Shown: piece after piece, positions 1 to 11,500 of the stretch | Layout: the number at the start of each line of letters is the position of its first letter | Position numbering within the stretch: the stretch's first letter is position 1 | Origin: Trichoderma breve | Lineage: Eukaryota; Ascomycota; Sordariomycetes; Hypocreales; Hypocreaceae | Length of the DNA: 64,000 bases | Assembly (NCBI RefSeq): GCF_028502605.1 | Contig: NC_079234.1 | Location: 3,286,001 to 3,350,000 of the forward strand | Direction of reading: 5' to 3' | The notes under the pieces: model-generated | What the model was told of the DNA's origin: nothing | Seen by the model: the letters and a program-made list of their open reading frames with translations, nothing else | Database searches by the model: none | Translations under genes and position numbers: made by a program

Positions 1-317
1 CGTGGGTTGCATGGCATGGCGGGCAAATTAATAGCTCCAGTTCAGTCCAGGCCAGTCGAATAATAGCCCCGGAGTAGCACAGCACAATAGCATCAATGGA
101 GCATCAAAGCCCGGAGCAGCAATACGGAGCACGACCTGCAAGCTGATCTAGACTAGCGCTGTGGCGGCTCCCTTCACCGAGGAACCGGGTTTAGCTGGGC
201 AAAGCCACACTGAGGCGCACCCTGAACTCCATCTCTCAGCCTTGCGCTGGCACTGCAGCAATTCAGACTCGACAAAGCCGTGCCCAAATCCTGCAGAACG
301 GAGGATTCACCCGGAAA
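1..317. other. Upstream region of CTK3, no gene seen
   Basis: Non-coding sequence before the CTK3 start codon. It holds one TACGGAG heptamer (123-129) and no recognisable TATA box. An open frame from about 161 starts at a GTG and overlaps CTK3 exon 1 in the wrong frame, so it is not counted as a gene. The 3' end of a neighbour to the left of the window could lie here, but nothing shows it. Confidence 0.5.
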
Positions 318-1234
318 ATGGCGGATCCTTTCGAGGTCCGCATGCGATTCAGCTCGCAGCTGCAGCATCTCAACGCATCAGTTGCTTCGGCGCAAAAAGC
401 AGCCCAATATGCGCTCAAATACAAGGACATGGATGAGGACCTGCACTCATGTATCCTGGAGCAAGTAGAGCGGGTGAGTTTGAGTCGGTGGTGATGAATT
501 TTTACGAGTTTTTATTCTCCCCCTGCCTTTCAACGCTGACCATATATCACATGAAGAACAACATGAATACACGTGCCAATATCATGTATTTTATTGAGCA
601 CTTCCTCGACTTGGCTCAGCGGGACGGCCACTCGGATTATATCCGCATGATGCAGCGTGATATCATCAGAGTTGTCGATGCTGTGGCCCCCGATGATGGC
701 TCTGGAGCCGCCAATGTCAAAGTCGTCCGCAAGGCATGTGTATTCCTCTTCTCAGCAGCCATTATTTTGTCTTTTCGATGCCTTGGACTAACTTGGCGTC
801 AACAGGTTTTGATAGGCCTTCAGAACAAGGGCTTTCTGGAAGACCAAGCGGTCACGCAGATTGAGGACGTCATCAAGGAACGCGGTACTAATGATGACGA
901 TTTGGGCCTTGCATCTCCCAACAGCGACGTTGACATGACAGACGCTCCCGCTTCCGAGTCAAAATCTCGGCGGCGACCCGCGACCCATGGCTTGGATAAG
1001 CGTCAAGTAGAGCAGCGGATCGAGGAGGATCGAGAACGACACAAGCGCGAGCGAGAGAGGATTTGGGCTGTCCCCAAGGGGGAGGACGCCGAGATGAACA
1101 AACTGTGGGAGGAGACGAGCGACTTTGGCGATGACGACGACCGCCTGCTAACCGAAGAGGGTGACGACTTCACCAAGGAGATGGAGATACAGCAGTGTCA
1201 TCACCAACCACCGACGAATGGCAACGGCCATTGA
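318..1234 (+). CDS. CTK3: CTD kinase subunit gamma (Ctk3-like)
   Basis: Exons 318-473, 557-733 and 806-1234 join to 253 residues. By family knowledge the product is the gamma subunit of the CTDK-I complex (Ctk1 kinase, Ctk2 cyclin, Ctk3), which phosphorylates the RNA polymerase II C-terminal repeat during elongation in the nucleus. The N-terminal ~110 residues (MADPFEVRMRFSSQLQHLNA..., then NIMYFIEHFLDLA) form the CID-like Ctk3 domain. The C-terminus is charged, with KR/E-rich helices and an acidic end. The ATG at 318 is chosen because the family begins MADPFEVR. Intron 1 (83 bp) is GT-AG. Intron 2 (734-805, 72 bp) has a GC donor (AAG|GCATGT), and splicing restores VRK-VLIGLQ. That intron is a multiple of three without a stop, so retention would insert 24 hydrophobic residues. 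Confidence 0.88.
734..805 (+). other. GC-AG intron 2 of CTK3
   Basis: The donor reads AAG|GCATGT and the acceptor CAACAG|GTT. No GT donor nearby keeps both the frame and the family sequence. The 72-bp length and lack of a stop mean an unspliced mRNA would still be translated, with a 24-residue hydrophobic insert in the middle of the protein. Confidence 0.7.
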
Positions 1235-1573
1235 ATCTTTTATCCTGTTCGTTGGCTACTGCATTGGGCGGCGTTGTGTGTTTCAGTGTACACATTGAGG
1301 TTATGAAAATTATATGCATGGAGTTGAGATACCCCAGAGAATTTCTGTACTATTCATGGTCCTGGGAAAATACATTTGCAATTAGGAAACAGGACTCCGC
1401 AAGCACCGAGAATGGTTTTGGCCCATATCATGCAAAGGGAAAATAGAAAAAAGAATTCTCTTCTTTGAATATATAATACACAATATTTTGTTGTACATGT
1501 ACCTCGACCATCTATCGTGTCATAAAGATCATGCAAATATCCTCCCGATATTTTCTTTGCCTTTTCGTTTCCT
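1235..1573. other. Convergent 3' region between CTK3 and MRPL12
   Basis: AT-rich sequence carrying the 3' UTRs of two convergent genes. No coding frame of interest and no repeat are seen. Confidence 0.6.
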
Positions 1574-2209
1574 TTACTCCATCACGACCACCGCACCAAG
1601 CTCCTTCATGGTGGCAATGATCTTCTCTGCGTCCTCCTTGGGCACGTTCTCCTTCATCATCTTGGGTGCGCTCTCAACAAACTTCTTGCTGTCGACCAGA
1701 CTCAGGCCCAGCATACCCTTGACCTCCTTGATGATCTTGGCCTTGGCGGTGGCATCGATTGACTGCAGCTTCAATGTGAAGAGAGTCTTCTCGGCGGGGG
1801 CAGCAGGGGCCTCCTCGGCTTCCTCAGCAGCAGCAGCGGGGGCGGCAGCGGCAGGGGCAGCAGCGAAGCCACCGATGGGCATGTCGGGAATGTTCAGCGT
1901 GCTCTATTTAGAAAAAATCCCATGTTAGTCGAGTGTTTGGTGGCATGACAGACTTTGGTCAGCCACTCGTGTGCTTTGCTAGTCATTTACTTTTAGGCTT
2001 GAGACGAGATCGGCAGTCTCCAGCAGCGTGAGCTTGCTGATCTGGTCGACAATGTCGGCAATCTTGGGGTTTACGGCAGCGGCTTCGGTTGAGTTGTACC
2101 GTCTCGTTGTGCATGACACTCGGAGCATTTGTGCGGAGGATCGGGGAGAGGCGGCTGATCGCAACTGGCGAGCGCAGCTGCGCGCAGCGAACCGACACGG
2201 AGTGGCCAT
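1574..2209 (-). CDS. MRPL12: Mitochondrial large-subunit ribosomal protein bL12m
   Basis: Two exons on the minus strand, 2209-1991 and 1903-1574, give 182 residues. The protein is the stalk protein L7/L12 of the mitochondrial ribosome, which recruits translation GTPases. Residues 1-~35 are a typical presequence (MATPCRFAARSCARQLRS, Arg-rich, no acids). The L12 N-terminal dimer segment follows (VNPKIADIVDQISKLTLLETADLVSSLK), then an Ala/Pro/Glu hinge, then the L7/L12 C-terminal domain (EKTLFTLKLQSIDATAKAKI to GAVVVME). The 87-bp intron has a GTAAAT donor and a TAG acceptor and lies just after the dimerisation helix. An upstream in-frame ATG at 2245 would add twelve residues without basic character, so 2209 is preferred. 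It is divergent from MDN1, with about 324 bp between the starts. Confidence 0.92.
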
Positions 2210-2533
2210 TGCTATGGTTTGGGAGGAATTGGCGGCGGTGGGCAATTCGCAATTGACAATTTCGTGGGGTTAATCTCTCGAACCGGCTTGGCTGTCGTGC
2301 GATGGCCTGTCATGAAGTTTTTCGAAAGCTTCAAGTTTGCTGGTCTGGGTGGGCTCTGATTGGTCCGGAAATTCGTAGCCCCGAGTGCCCCTCCTTCCCG
2401 CACCCTTGTTCCCGACTAGGAAAAAAAAAGTTGGCGGGCGCTCTCATATCCATCGATAAGAAAAAAAAAAAGTTCAGAAACGCGACAACGGCATAGAGGA
2501 GAGGTGAAAATTCGTTCGACACAGAGCACAATC
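2210..2533. promoter_or_regulatory. Divergent promoter MRPL12 / MDN1
   Basis: The 324-bp region between two divergent starts. It contains two A-tracts on the plus strand, each followed directly by GTT (about 2421-2429, and 2459-2471 followed by GTTCA). ATCGATAAG (2452-2460) runs into the second tract. The ATCGATAAG/A-tract/GTTCA arrangement recurs upstream of UTP10. Function is inferred only from position and recurrence. Confidence 0.45.
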
Positions 2534-5500
2534 ATGGCCATGATTGATGTCTCTCGGCAGAGGAGGTCGCTCCTGAAGGATGCGGCTGCATTGGACCATC
2601 TGCCCGCTGAATTACTTGAAATTATCAAGCATCAGTCGTCAACGAAGCTCTTCGATGCTGTATCAGAAGCCGCGCTCATACCATCACTTACAGAGAGAAT
2701 CTTTGTGCATTTCGAAGATGTGTTTTCAGACATTTGCGCACGATGGATTCTCAACGCCGGCAACGGACCACGACGGTTCTTAATTGCGTCAGCTATTGCC
2801 AGGATTTTGCCATTTGCGCCGTATCTCTCGACTTTTCTTCAATGTCCCGCCAGAGCTGGAGAGGAAGCGGCGCAGGGACCTTCGCTTCACTTGGTGCTGC
2901 CGACCCTTGATGGAGTGACCTTGGGGTTGGATGCAGATGCATTGGCGCAGGCCTTATTAACATACTGGAGACTTTTCAGCTTCGACCTGAGAACTTTCAG
3001 CTCATTAATCCCCCCCGAGTACCTGCAGAGCTTGTTTGCGCATCAGAGCAGGGCAGTGAGATACCTTGCCATTCGCATCTTCTGCCAGCTGTTCCACGCC
3101 TCCGATTTCAAGCTTGAGTCGCTTATCGAAACACACGTTGGCAATGCGAATGCCATCAAAGCCGATTTCGACGGTGCATCGGTGGATTATGGATTCTTGT
3201 CGCTGCATGAACAAGCCCGCGCCAAGAGGATCATCGCATTACGGCAGCAGGTGAAGCGATATGCTCAAGACCCCGAAGATGATTGCCAGCCTTTACTCCA
3301 GTCTCTCACTCAGCATGCAGTGTCCTATGGCAAAATCGTTCTTCCGCGACCATCCGTACCGACTGGAGGCCCATCGGATCTTGTTATGACTGCGACAACT
3401 ACTAATAATCTCGAACGGCTCGCTGCCATGATCCGCAATCCCGAACCTATCCTTCTTCATGGCCTGCCGGGTGTTGGAAAGACGGCGCTAGTCCACGAGA
3501 TGGCCAAGCAACTCGGAATGTACTCCGGCATGGTTACGCTGCACTTGAACGAGCAAACAGACGCAAAGATGCTGATAGGCCTGTACTCGACGGACTCAAA
3601 ACCGGGCAGCTTTTCATGGCGCCCAGGTGTACTGACCACAGCCATCAAGGAAGGCAGATGGGTATTAGTGGAGGATCTCGACCGAGCCCCTACCGAAGTT
3701 CTCAGCACTTTCCTTCCTCTGATTGAGCGGAACGAACTGTTGATCCCGAGCCGAGGAGAGAGGATAAAAGCTGCGAATACCTTCCGTCTTTTTGCGACTG
3801 TGAGGACGTCAATGGGTATGAATGGACGCGAAAATCTGCCTAGCATTGTCGGCATGCGATTCTGGCAATCCCTGTATACAGAGCTCATGGTTCAATCAGA
3901 GCTGGAGGAAGTGGTTTTGCAGACGCATCCTATTCTGCACAAGTTTCTTCCCGGAATAATCGCTGTCTATGGCCGTCTGACCCAAGTCAGCGGCGGATCT
4001 CGATCATTATCCCGCGGACGAGCACTTATGGATCGACAGATGAACCTCAGAGACCTGTTAAAATGGTGCCGGCGACTACAAGAGTGCTTGCTAGCTGCAG
4101 GATCAACGACTGGAGATGAGCCGATAACTGAGACTACACGAGACTGGATGTTCATGGAAGCAGTCGACTGTTTTGTGGGAAGCTGTCCGGATGATGAGCT
4201 TGGCAAACAACTCATTTATGCCATTGCGGAGGAGATGCATTTGTCCAAAGAACGGGCAGACCATTATTTGACTGCCAATATACCCCCTTTGGAAGAGAAT
4301 GATGTTCAATTCAGCATTGGGCGAGTCCAGCTACGGAAAAAGAAGACTGTGGCCAAGCTGCAAAAGTCAAAACGACCCTTCGCAAGCACTTCGCATGCCA
4401 AGAAGCTCTTGGAACAGATCGCTGTAGCTGTCAAGCTCAACGAACCGGTGCTTCTTGTCGGAGAGACAGGTATAGGAAAAACGACAGTCGTTCAGCAGTT
4501 GGCTGAGTCGCTTGGCCATAAGCTTATCGCGGTCAATCTTTCACAGCAAAGTGAGGTGGGCGACCTTTTGGGTGGCTTCAAGCCCGTCAATGTCCGAAGT
4601 CTTGCGGTGCCCCTGAAAGAGGAATTCGAAGATCTCTTTTCAGCGACAGGGATATCTGCATCCAAAAACCAAAAGTATCTCGAGCAGGTCGGAAAATGCC
4701 TTGCCAAAGGACAGTGGTCAAGACTATCTAAGCTGTGGAGGGAGGCTCCTAAAATGTTTCTCAAAATTGTGTCTGAGTTGGAGCGGGCTCACTCAGAAAA
4801 GGCCGAGGCGAGAAACGGAGATGATTCACAACCGACAAAGAGACGGAAGACCCAGTCTAAGCTGCAAACGCTGCTGGAACTCAAGCCTAGATGGGATCAG
4901 TTTGCCCGTACTCTCGAGCAATTTGATATACAAATTTCAGGTGGAAACGCCTTTGCATTCTCATTTGTGGAAGGAAATTTGGTAAAGGCCGTCAGAAATG
5001 GCGACTGGGTTCTTTTGGATGAAATCAACCTAGCCTCTCCAGACACCCTTGAGAGCATTACAGATCTGTTGACGGGACCCAACGAGAGGCCGTCCATCCT
5101 TCTCTCTGAGACGGGAGAGATTGAAAAAATTGTGGCACATCCAAACTTTCGCATATTTGGTGCAATGAACCCGGCGACCGATATTGGAAAAAGAGATTTG
5201 CCTATTGGTATTCGATCGAGGTTCACTGAGCTTTATGTGAAAAGCCCCGATAAGGACTTGAAGGATCTCCTTACCATAATCAAGACATACTTGGGCAATG
5301 GCAGCAACAAGAATGACCAAGTGGGAGATGATATCGCACGCCTGTATCTCAACACGAAGCGAATGGCAGAAGAGAAGCGTTTGGTAGACGGAGCGAATGA
5401 AGTCCCTCACTTCAGTCTTCGTACGCTAACTCGAGTGCTGAGCTATGTCAATATGATAGCCCCCTTTTATGGTTTAAGACGAGCAATGTATGAAGGATTC

Positions 5501-8500
5501 TCCATGGGTTTCTTGACATTACTGGACCGAAACTCGGAGAAGATGCTTCTGCCGCTTATTTATCACCACCTTCTGGACAAGCATGGAAATCCGCAGTCAT
5601 TACTATCCCAGCCTCCAAAGCAACCGGGCGACGGTAGACAGTATGTCAAGTTTCAAAACCAGAGCCGGGATCGACATTACTGGCTCTTCCAAGGCGAGCA
5701 GACACCCATTGAGAGAGACGATTACATTATTACTCCTTACGTGGAGAGAAATCTTCTCAATCTTGTCCGAGCAACTTCTACTAGGCGCTTCCCTATCCTG
5801 ATTCAAGGACCTACATCGGCCGGTAAAACCAGTATGATTGAGTATTTGGCAAATTTCACTGGAAATAAGTTCGTCCGAATCAATAACCACGAGCATACCG
5901 ATCTTCAAGAATATCTGGGCACTTATATTTCAGGGCCAGATGGGAAACTACGCTTTCAAGAGGGTCTTCTCGTTCAGGCCATGCGACAGGGACACTGGAT
6001 CGTTCTTGATGAGTTGAACTTGGCACCGACTGATGTACTTGAGGCTCTCAATCGTCTACTTGATGATAACCGCGAGCTGTTAATTCCTGAGACGCAGGAG
6101 GTTGTTAAGCCTCACGAGAACTTCATTCTCTTTGCTACTCAGAATCCTCCTGGCCTTTATGGAGGCAGAAAAGTGCTATCTAGGGCGTTCCGAAATCGAT
6201 TTCTCGAACTTCATTTCGACGACATTCCCGAAGATGAACTGGAATACATTCTCCAGCAGCGAAGCCGCAATACCTCACCCCCCGATTGTAGGCGCATTGT
6301 CAATGTCTACAAGGAATTATCACGACTCCGTCAAACTAGCAGACTTTTTGAGCAGAAAGACAGCTTCGCCACTCTTCGAGATCTATTTCGATGGGCTCTC
6401 AGAAATGCAGACACACGTGAAGAGATTGCTGCACATGGATTCATGCTTTTGGCCGAAAGAGTTCGTAACGAGGAAGAACGAAGAGCCGTCAAGGAGGTTA
6501 TTGAAAAAGTCTTCAAAGTTAGACTTAATCCCCAGGACCTTTACTCCGCAGAACTGGCACCTGAGCTAAAGGATATTGCTCATCGGGCTAATGCTCAAGG
6601 CGTTGTTTGGACTCACGCAATCAGGAGGTTGTATGTGCTGGTATCTCGAGCGTTGCAGAATAACGAGCCGGTTCTCTTGGTTGGTGAAACTGGATGCGGC
6701 AAAACAACAGTTGTCCAGCTGCTCGCAGAGATTCTAGGCAGACAATTGCATATTGTGAATGCTCACCAGAATACAGAGACTGGAGATATCATTGGTTCTC
6801 AACGTCCTATCCGAAACAGGGGCGCCAGCATTGAGGCGCTGGATGCTGATGTGACTGAGGTCTTGAGACACTGCAATGTCGATGTATCTGGCACGGCAGC
6901 AGATAGGCTGGAGAGATACAAATCCCTCGATAAAACATTCCTTGATGGCATCCCTGAGCAGACAAAAGAGAGAATTGCGTCGAACGAGACCAGGAGCATG
7001 GCTTTGTTCGAGTGGTCCGATGGTGCTCTTGTTGAGGCTATGCGAGGCGGTCACTTCTTTCTCCTCGATGAGATTTCATTGGCTGACGATTCGGTTCTGG
7101 AACGACTCAATTCCGTTCTAGAGCCTCAGAGAACGCTTCTTTTAGCTGAAAAGGGAGTGGATAACTCATTCGTCGTTGGCGTAGACGGCTATCAGTTCTT
7201 CGCCACCATGAATCCCGGAGGTGACTTTGGCAAGAAAGAGCTTTCTCCAGCCCTGCGAAACCGATTTACCGAGATTTGGGTTCCTCCGCTGTCAGAGAGC
7301 GATGATATCTATGACATTACTAGGACGAAGTTGGTCGAGGCCGCCAAGAGCTATGCTGAAGCTGTGGTACAGTTTGCGGCTTGGTTTGGCGCTACGTTTC
7401 GACCGATGGCCACTGCTCCATTCTCAGTGAGAGAGGTTCTTGCTTGGGTTCAATTCATCAATGCATCGGCAGATCAGGACGTCGTGCTATCAATAGTTCA
7501 TGGAGCTGCTGCTATCTTTATTGATAGCTTGGGTGCCAACCCATCCGCTATTTTGGCAACAGACATTAACGCGATCCACCGCCAACGGGTAGACTGTTTA
7601 CACAAGCTGGGGCAACTTCTTGGCCGGGATGTTTCTGCTACTTACCAGACTCAACCTGAACTCGACGTCACAGAATCTCACTTGACCATTGGAGGATTCA
7701 GCGCAGTTCGAACAGCAGATGCTTCTAATCCTTCAAGTTTTGCCTTCCATGCGCCAACTACTCGTCTAAACGCCATGAGAGTGATACGAGCGATGCAAAC
7801 CCAAAAGCCTATCTTGCTAGAAGGTAGCCCTGGTGTTGGAAAAACATCTCTTGTGGTTGCCTTGGCGCAAGCCTGCGGCCGGCCATTGACCAGAATCAAC
7901 CTGTCAGATCAAACTGATCTAATGGATCTCTTCGGAACAGATGTCCCAGTTGAGGGTGAAGAAGCAGGTAACTTTGCATGGAGAGATGCACCGTTCCTCC
8001 AAGCAATGCAAAAGGGTGAATGGGTTCTTCTCGACGAAATGAACCTTGCTTCTCAGTCTGTATTGGAGGGTTTGAACGCCTGTTTGGATCACCGTGGCGA
8101 AGTATACATCTCTGAACTCGATCAAGTGTTCAAGCGCCATCCAAACTTCCGTCTCTTTGCTGCTCAGAATCCCCACCACCAGGGTGGCGGCCGTAAGGGA
8201 CTTCCAGCTTCATTCGTCAACCGATTCGTCGTTGTATATGCCGATGTCTTCAAAGATCATGATCTCAAATTGATCGCCAGCCATAGCTTCCCGCAGCTGT
8301 CCGCTGAGGTCATCAGTTTGCTGATCCAATTTGTAACACAGATTGAGCACCATCTTCTGGTCGAAAAGACTTTTGGTGCGCAAGGTAGTCCGTGGGAGTT
8401 CAACCTCCGAGATGTCCTTCGATGGCTCAACCTACTGAGCTCGTCCGACCCGCTCCTGAAGACTCGCCATGTTGAAGACTTCCTTGACATCGTAATTAGG

Positions 8501-11500
8501 CAGCGTTTCCGCACTGAAGCCGACCGTGCTGAAGTAGACAAGATATTCCGGCACGTTATCAGCTGGCAACCCCGCTCTCGCCACTTCTACCATGATCTTG
8601 GGTCTCGATTTGGCCAAGTTGGTCTTGCTTTACTAGACAGGAACTTGAACTCCCAGCCAGAGAGACTTCCTAGTATTGACATTGTACCAAGGCTCCCGGA
8701 GCTCGAATCCATTATGCTCTGTGTGAAGCAGAATATTCCTTGTATTCTCAGCAGCCCTTCGGGATACGGCAAGTCTGTGCTGTTGAAATATGTCGCAGCA
8801 CTCGCCGGAAAGCCCCTAGTCGTGTTCCCCATGAATGCAGACATTGATACCATGGATTTGGTTGGTGGCTTTGAACAAGCGGATCCCCTGAGAGAGATCA
8901 ATGCCACTCTCCGGAACCTGAGAGATTTCCTTCAGGATTCAGTCATGTCGGTTGTTCCTGCACAGGCCCCAAGTGAGGTGCTACAGCTGCTTCATCAGCT
9001 CGACAACTACAATGGCGATAGTGAAAGCATCTTCACTATTAGAACTACGATAGAGGCTTTACTCCAGCAGATTGCTGCCGGTTCTGAAGTGTCCCTCTCG
9101 CTTTCTCGTACTCTGGAGATTCTTCACAGCCCTCTGGTGCTCTCGAATCCTCGATTCGAGTGGCTAGATGGTGTGATTGTCAAGGCTTTGGAGACTGGCC
9201 AGTGGCTAGTGTTGGACAATGCTAACATGTGCAATGCTTCCGTTTTGGACCGATTGAACTCGTTGCTTGAGCCCAATGGATTCCTCAGCATCAATGAGCA
9301 CTGCGGCCCAGGAGGAGAACCTAGGATCGTCAAACCTCATCCTGAGTTCCGAATTTTCTTGACCATGGATCCTCGCCATGGTGAGCTTTCTCGTGCCATG
9401 AGGAACCGTGCTATTGAGATTCACATCTATACCCCGCCGCCGGTCCTAGATGCGTCCCTTGCTAGGATGTCGCATGTTGAGAGCTCTCTCCAGCGATATC
9501 TCAAGTCCACAGAATACTCGGAGTCACTGCTATCTGAGGGTGTTGATCCGGAGGCCAGTCTGGTTTCTCTGGAGAATCTTTCTATCCAGGACGTTGCTCT
9601 TCTTCCAAGATTCGTCAATTCGATGACAACAGAACGTGCATCATACCTAACCCTCGTGCAAGAATTTTTGACGCTTCTACAATCGCCACTTGGATCGCGA
9701 TTACAGCTATCTCTCAGAGAACTGTATTCGAACTTGGCTGGTGCTGCCTCGGATGCACTGGCAAATGCTCAGGTAAGACTTTCTACCTCTTTTTGTAACC
9801 GAAGTTGGTTCATTCGCTGACATTAACATAGCCATTACACCCTCTCAACAATATGACTGTCAGCAACATGCTTCCCTCGGTTGATTTGGCTAGGTGGAAT
9901 GCAGCTCGTTATGATACATACCGACACTTGTATCACATCCAAAGCGTTCTTGACTCGCAGCAGACACAAGCTCGCTCGGCAAAGTTGATCTCTCTAAACA
10001 GACTACAGAGATCTCTCATTAGTGATCGTGTGGCAGCTGTGTCGAAGGACTCTACTGTGAAGTTGGCTACGTTTGTCTCTTCAATTTTGACTGCTCTGAC
10101 TGAGTTTTTCGGGCTTGAAATGCTGTCTCATGATACTTGGGAGGGTACTCAGTTTATTAGAGCTATTCGATACTACATGGACCGCACAATTGCCCTTGCA
10201 ACAAAGGGTGATTTTGACGAGGCCGTATTCCAGGCCCATTTGGCACAGGGTACAGCGCTCCTAGGGAAACAGATCCTGGCTGCGAAATCCGACAATAACC
10301 GTCAGCTTTCAACCTACATACTAGGAAGATTGGAGGACGACTTTGACGGCGGATTCAAACTGAGTACCGGTTTGAGTATGGAATTGCTCTGGAACCTGAT
10401 GAGACCAATCCCTATTCCTGATAAGTCGGTTCTTGATCGGTCCGTTGAACTTGACCGACTGGGCGCTAGATTTGATAACCTACGATGGAAGGCTGGAGCC
10501 TCTGTTGTTGATTTGTCGAAAGCTCAGCAGACTCTCGAGCAAGCTTACAAAATTATCAGAGACGGCGTCGTTGCAACGGATGGATTGGTCAAAGACCTCA
10601 TCACTGGAATTGAGTCTCTGGAGAGCCGTATTGCTGACGAAGAAGCCGAACTGTTGCCATTTTTGGCGAATGAATTCGAGTCTTTGAGACAATTCGACAT
10701 TCTTCGATCTGTTTCGCCCAATATTATTCTAGAGAGCGGATTCCGGGATCTCTACATTTTGTCAAATGTTCCAACCAAAACCAGATTATCGCTTGTGAGT
10801 GCCACTAGAGAAGCGGCACTTTTACAGTCAATGGATTGTTTGGTACACCAGGATCAATTCCCATGGGATGGAACGTTTACACCCATCTTGTGGTCGAAGT
10901 TGCAGTCTATGGGTGGAGTTAGTCTTGGATCTCTGGCATTGCTTGATGTGGAGTTGCCAGCTATGGGACGACATGTGGCTTCGCTGTCTGCTGAAGTCGC
11001 TGCCGACCCGCTACCAAAGCTGAACAATATTCTTCAGCAGCTGATTTTCGAAGTATTTGGCGCGCATTCAGCGAGCCTCAAAGAAGCTGCTATTCACGCC
11101 TATCTCAACGCAGAGGAACAAGCCAAGACCAACGGCGATGTGGCTGTTAGCCCCTTTGATGCCTTCCTGAGAACTGTTGAGCCTCTCCATCTCCAGCAGG
11201 TAGCTGAACAGCATCTAATTCCGGCCATGGCTTCTCTGCTAGCGAAGAAAAACGATGATCGACACACATATTTGTCTGCACTGGCATGGACTCACTTCAG
11301 CGTTGGCGTTCTGAAGCTCTACGTGCCTGATCGCGTCTTCGATCCTCAGCTACGCCCAAAGATGGAAAGAGAGTTCTTTGAGGAGCTTCAGAATGGTATT
11401 GCTGACAAGATATCTTCTCTTATCGCATTTGAAAGCAAATTTACTGGACAGAAGACAAACGAGCGTATTGAATTGCTCAGCCAGGAGCTTTCTAGTATGG

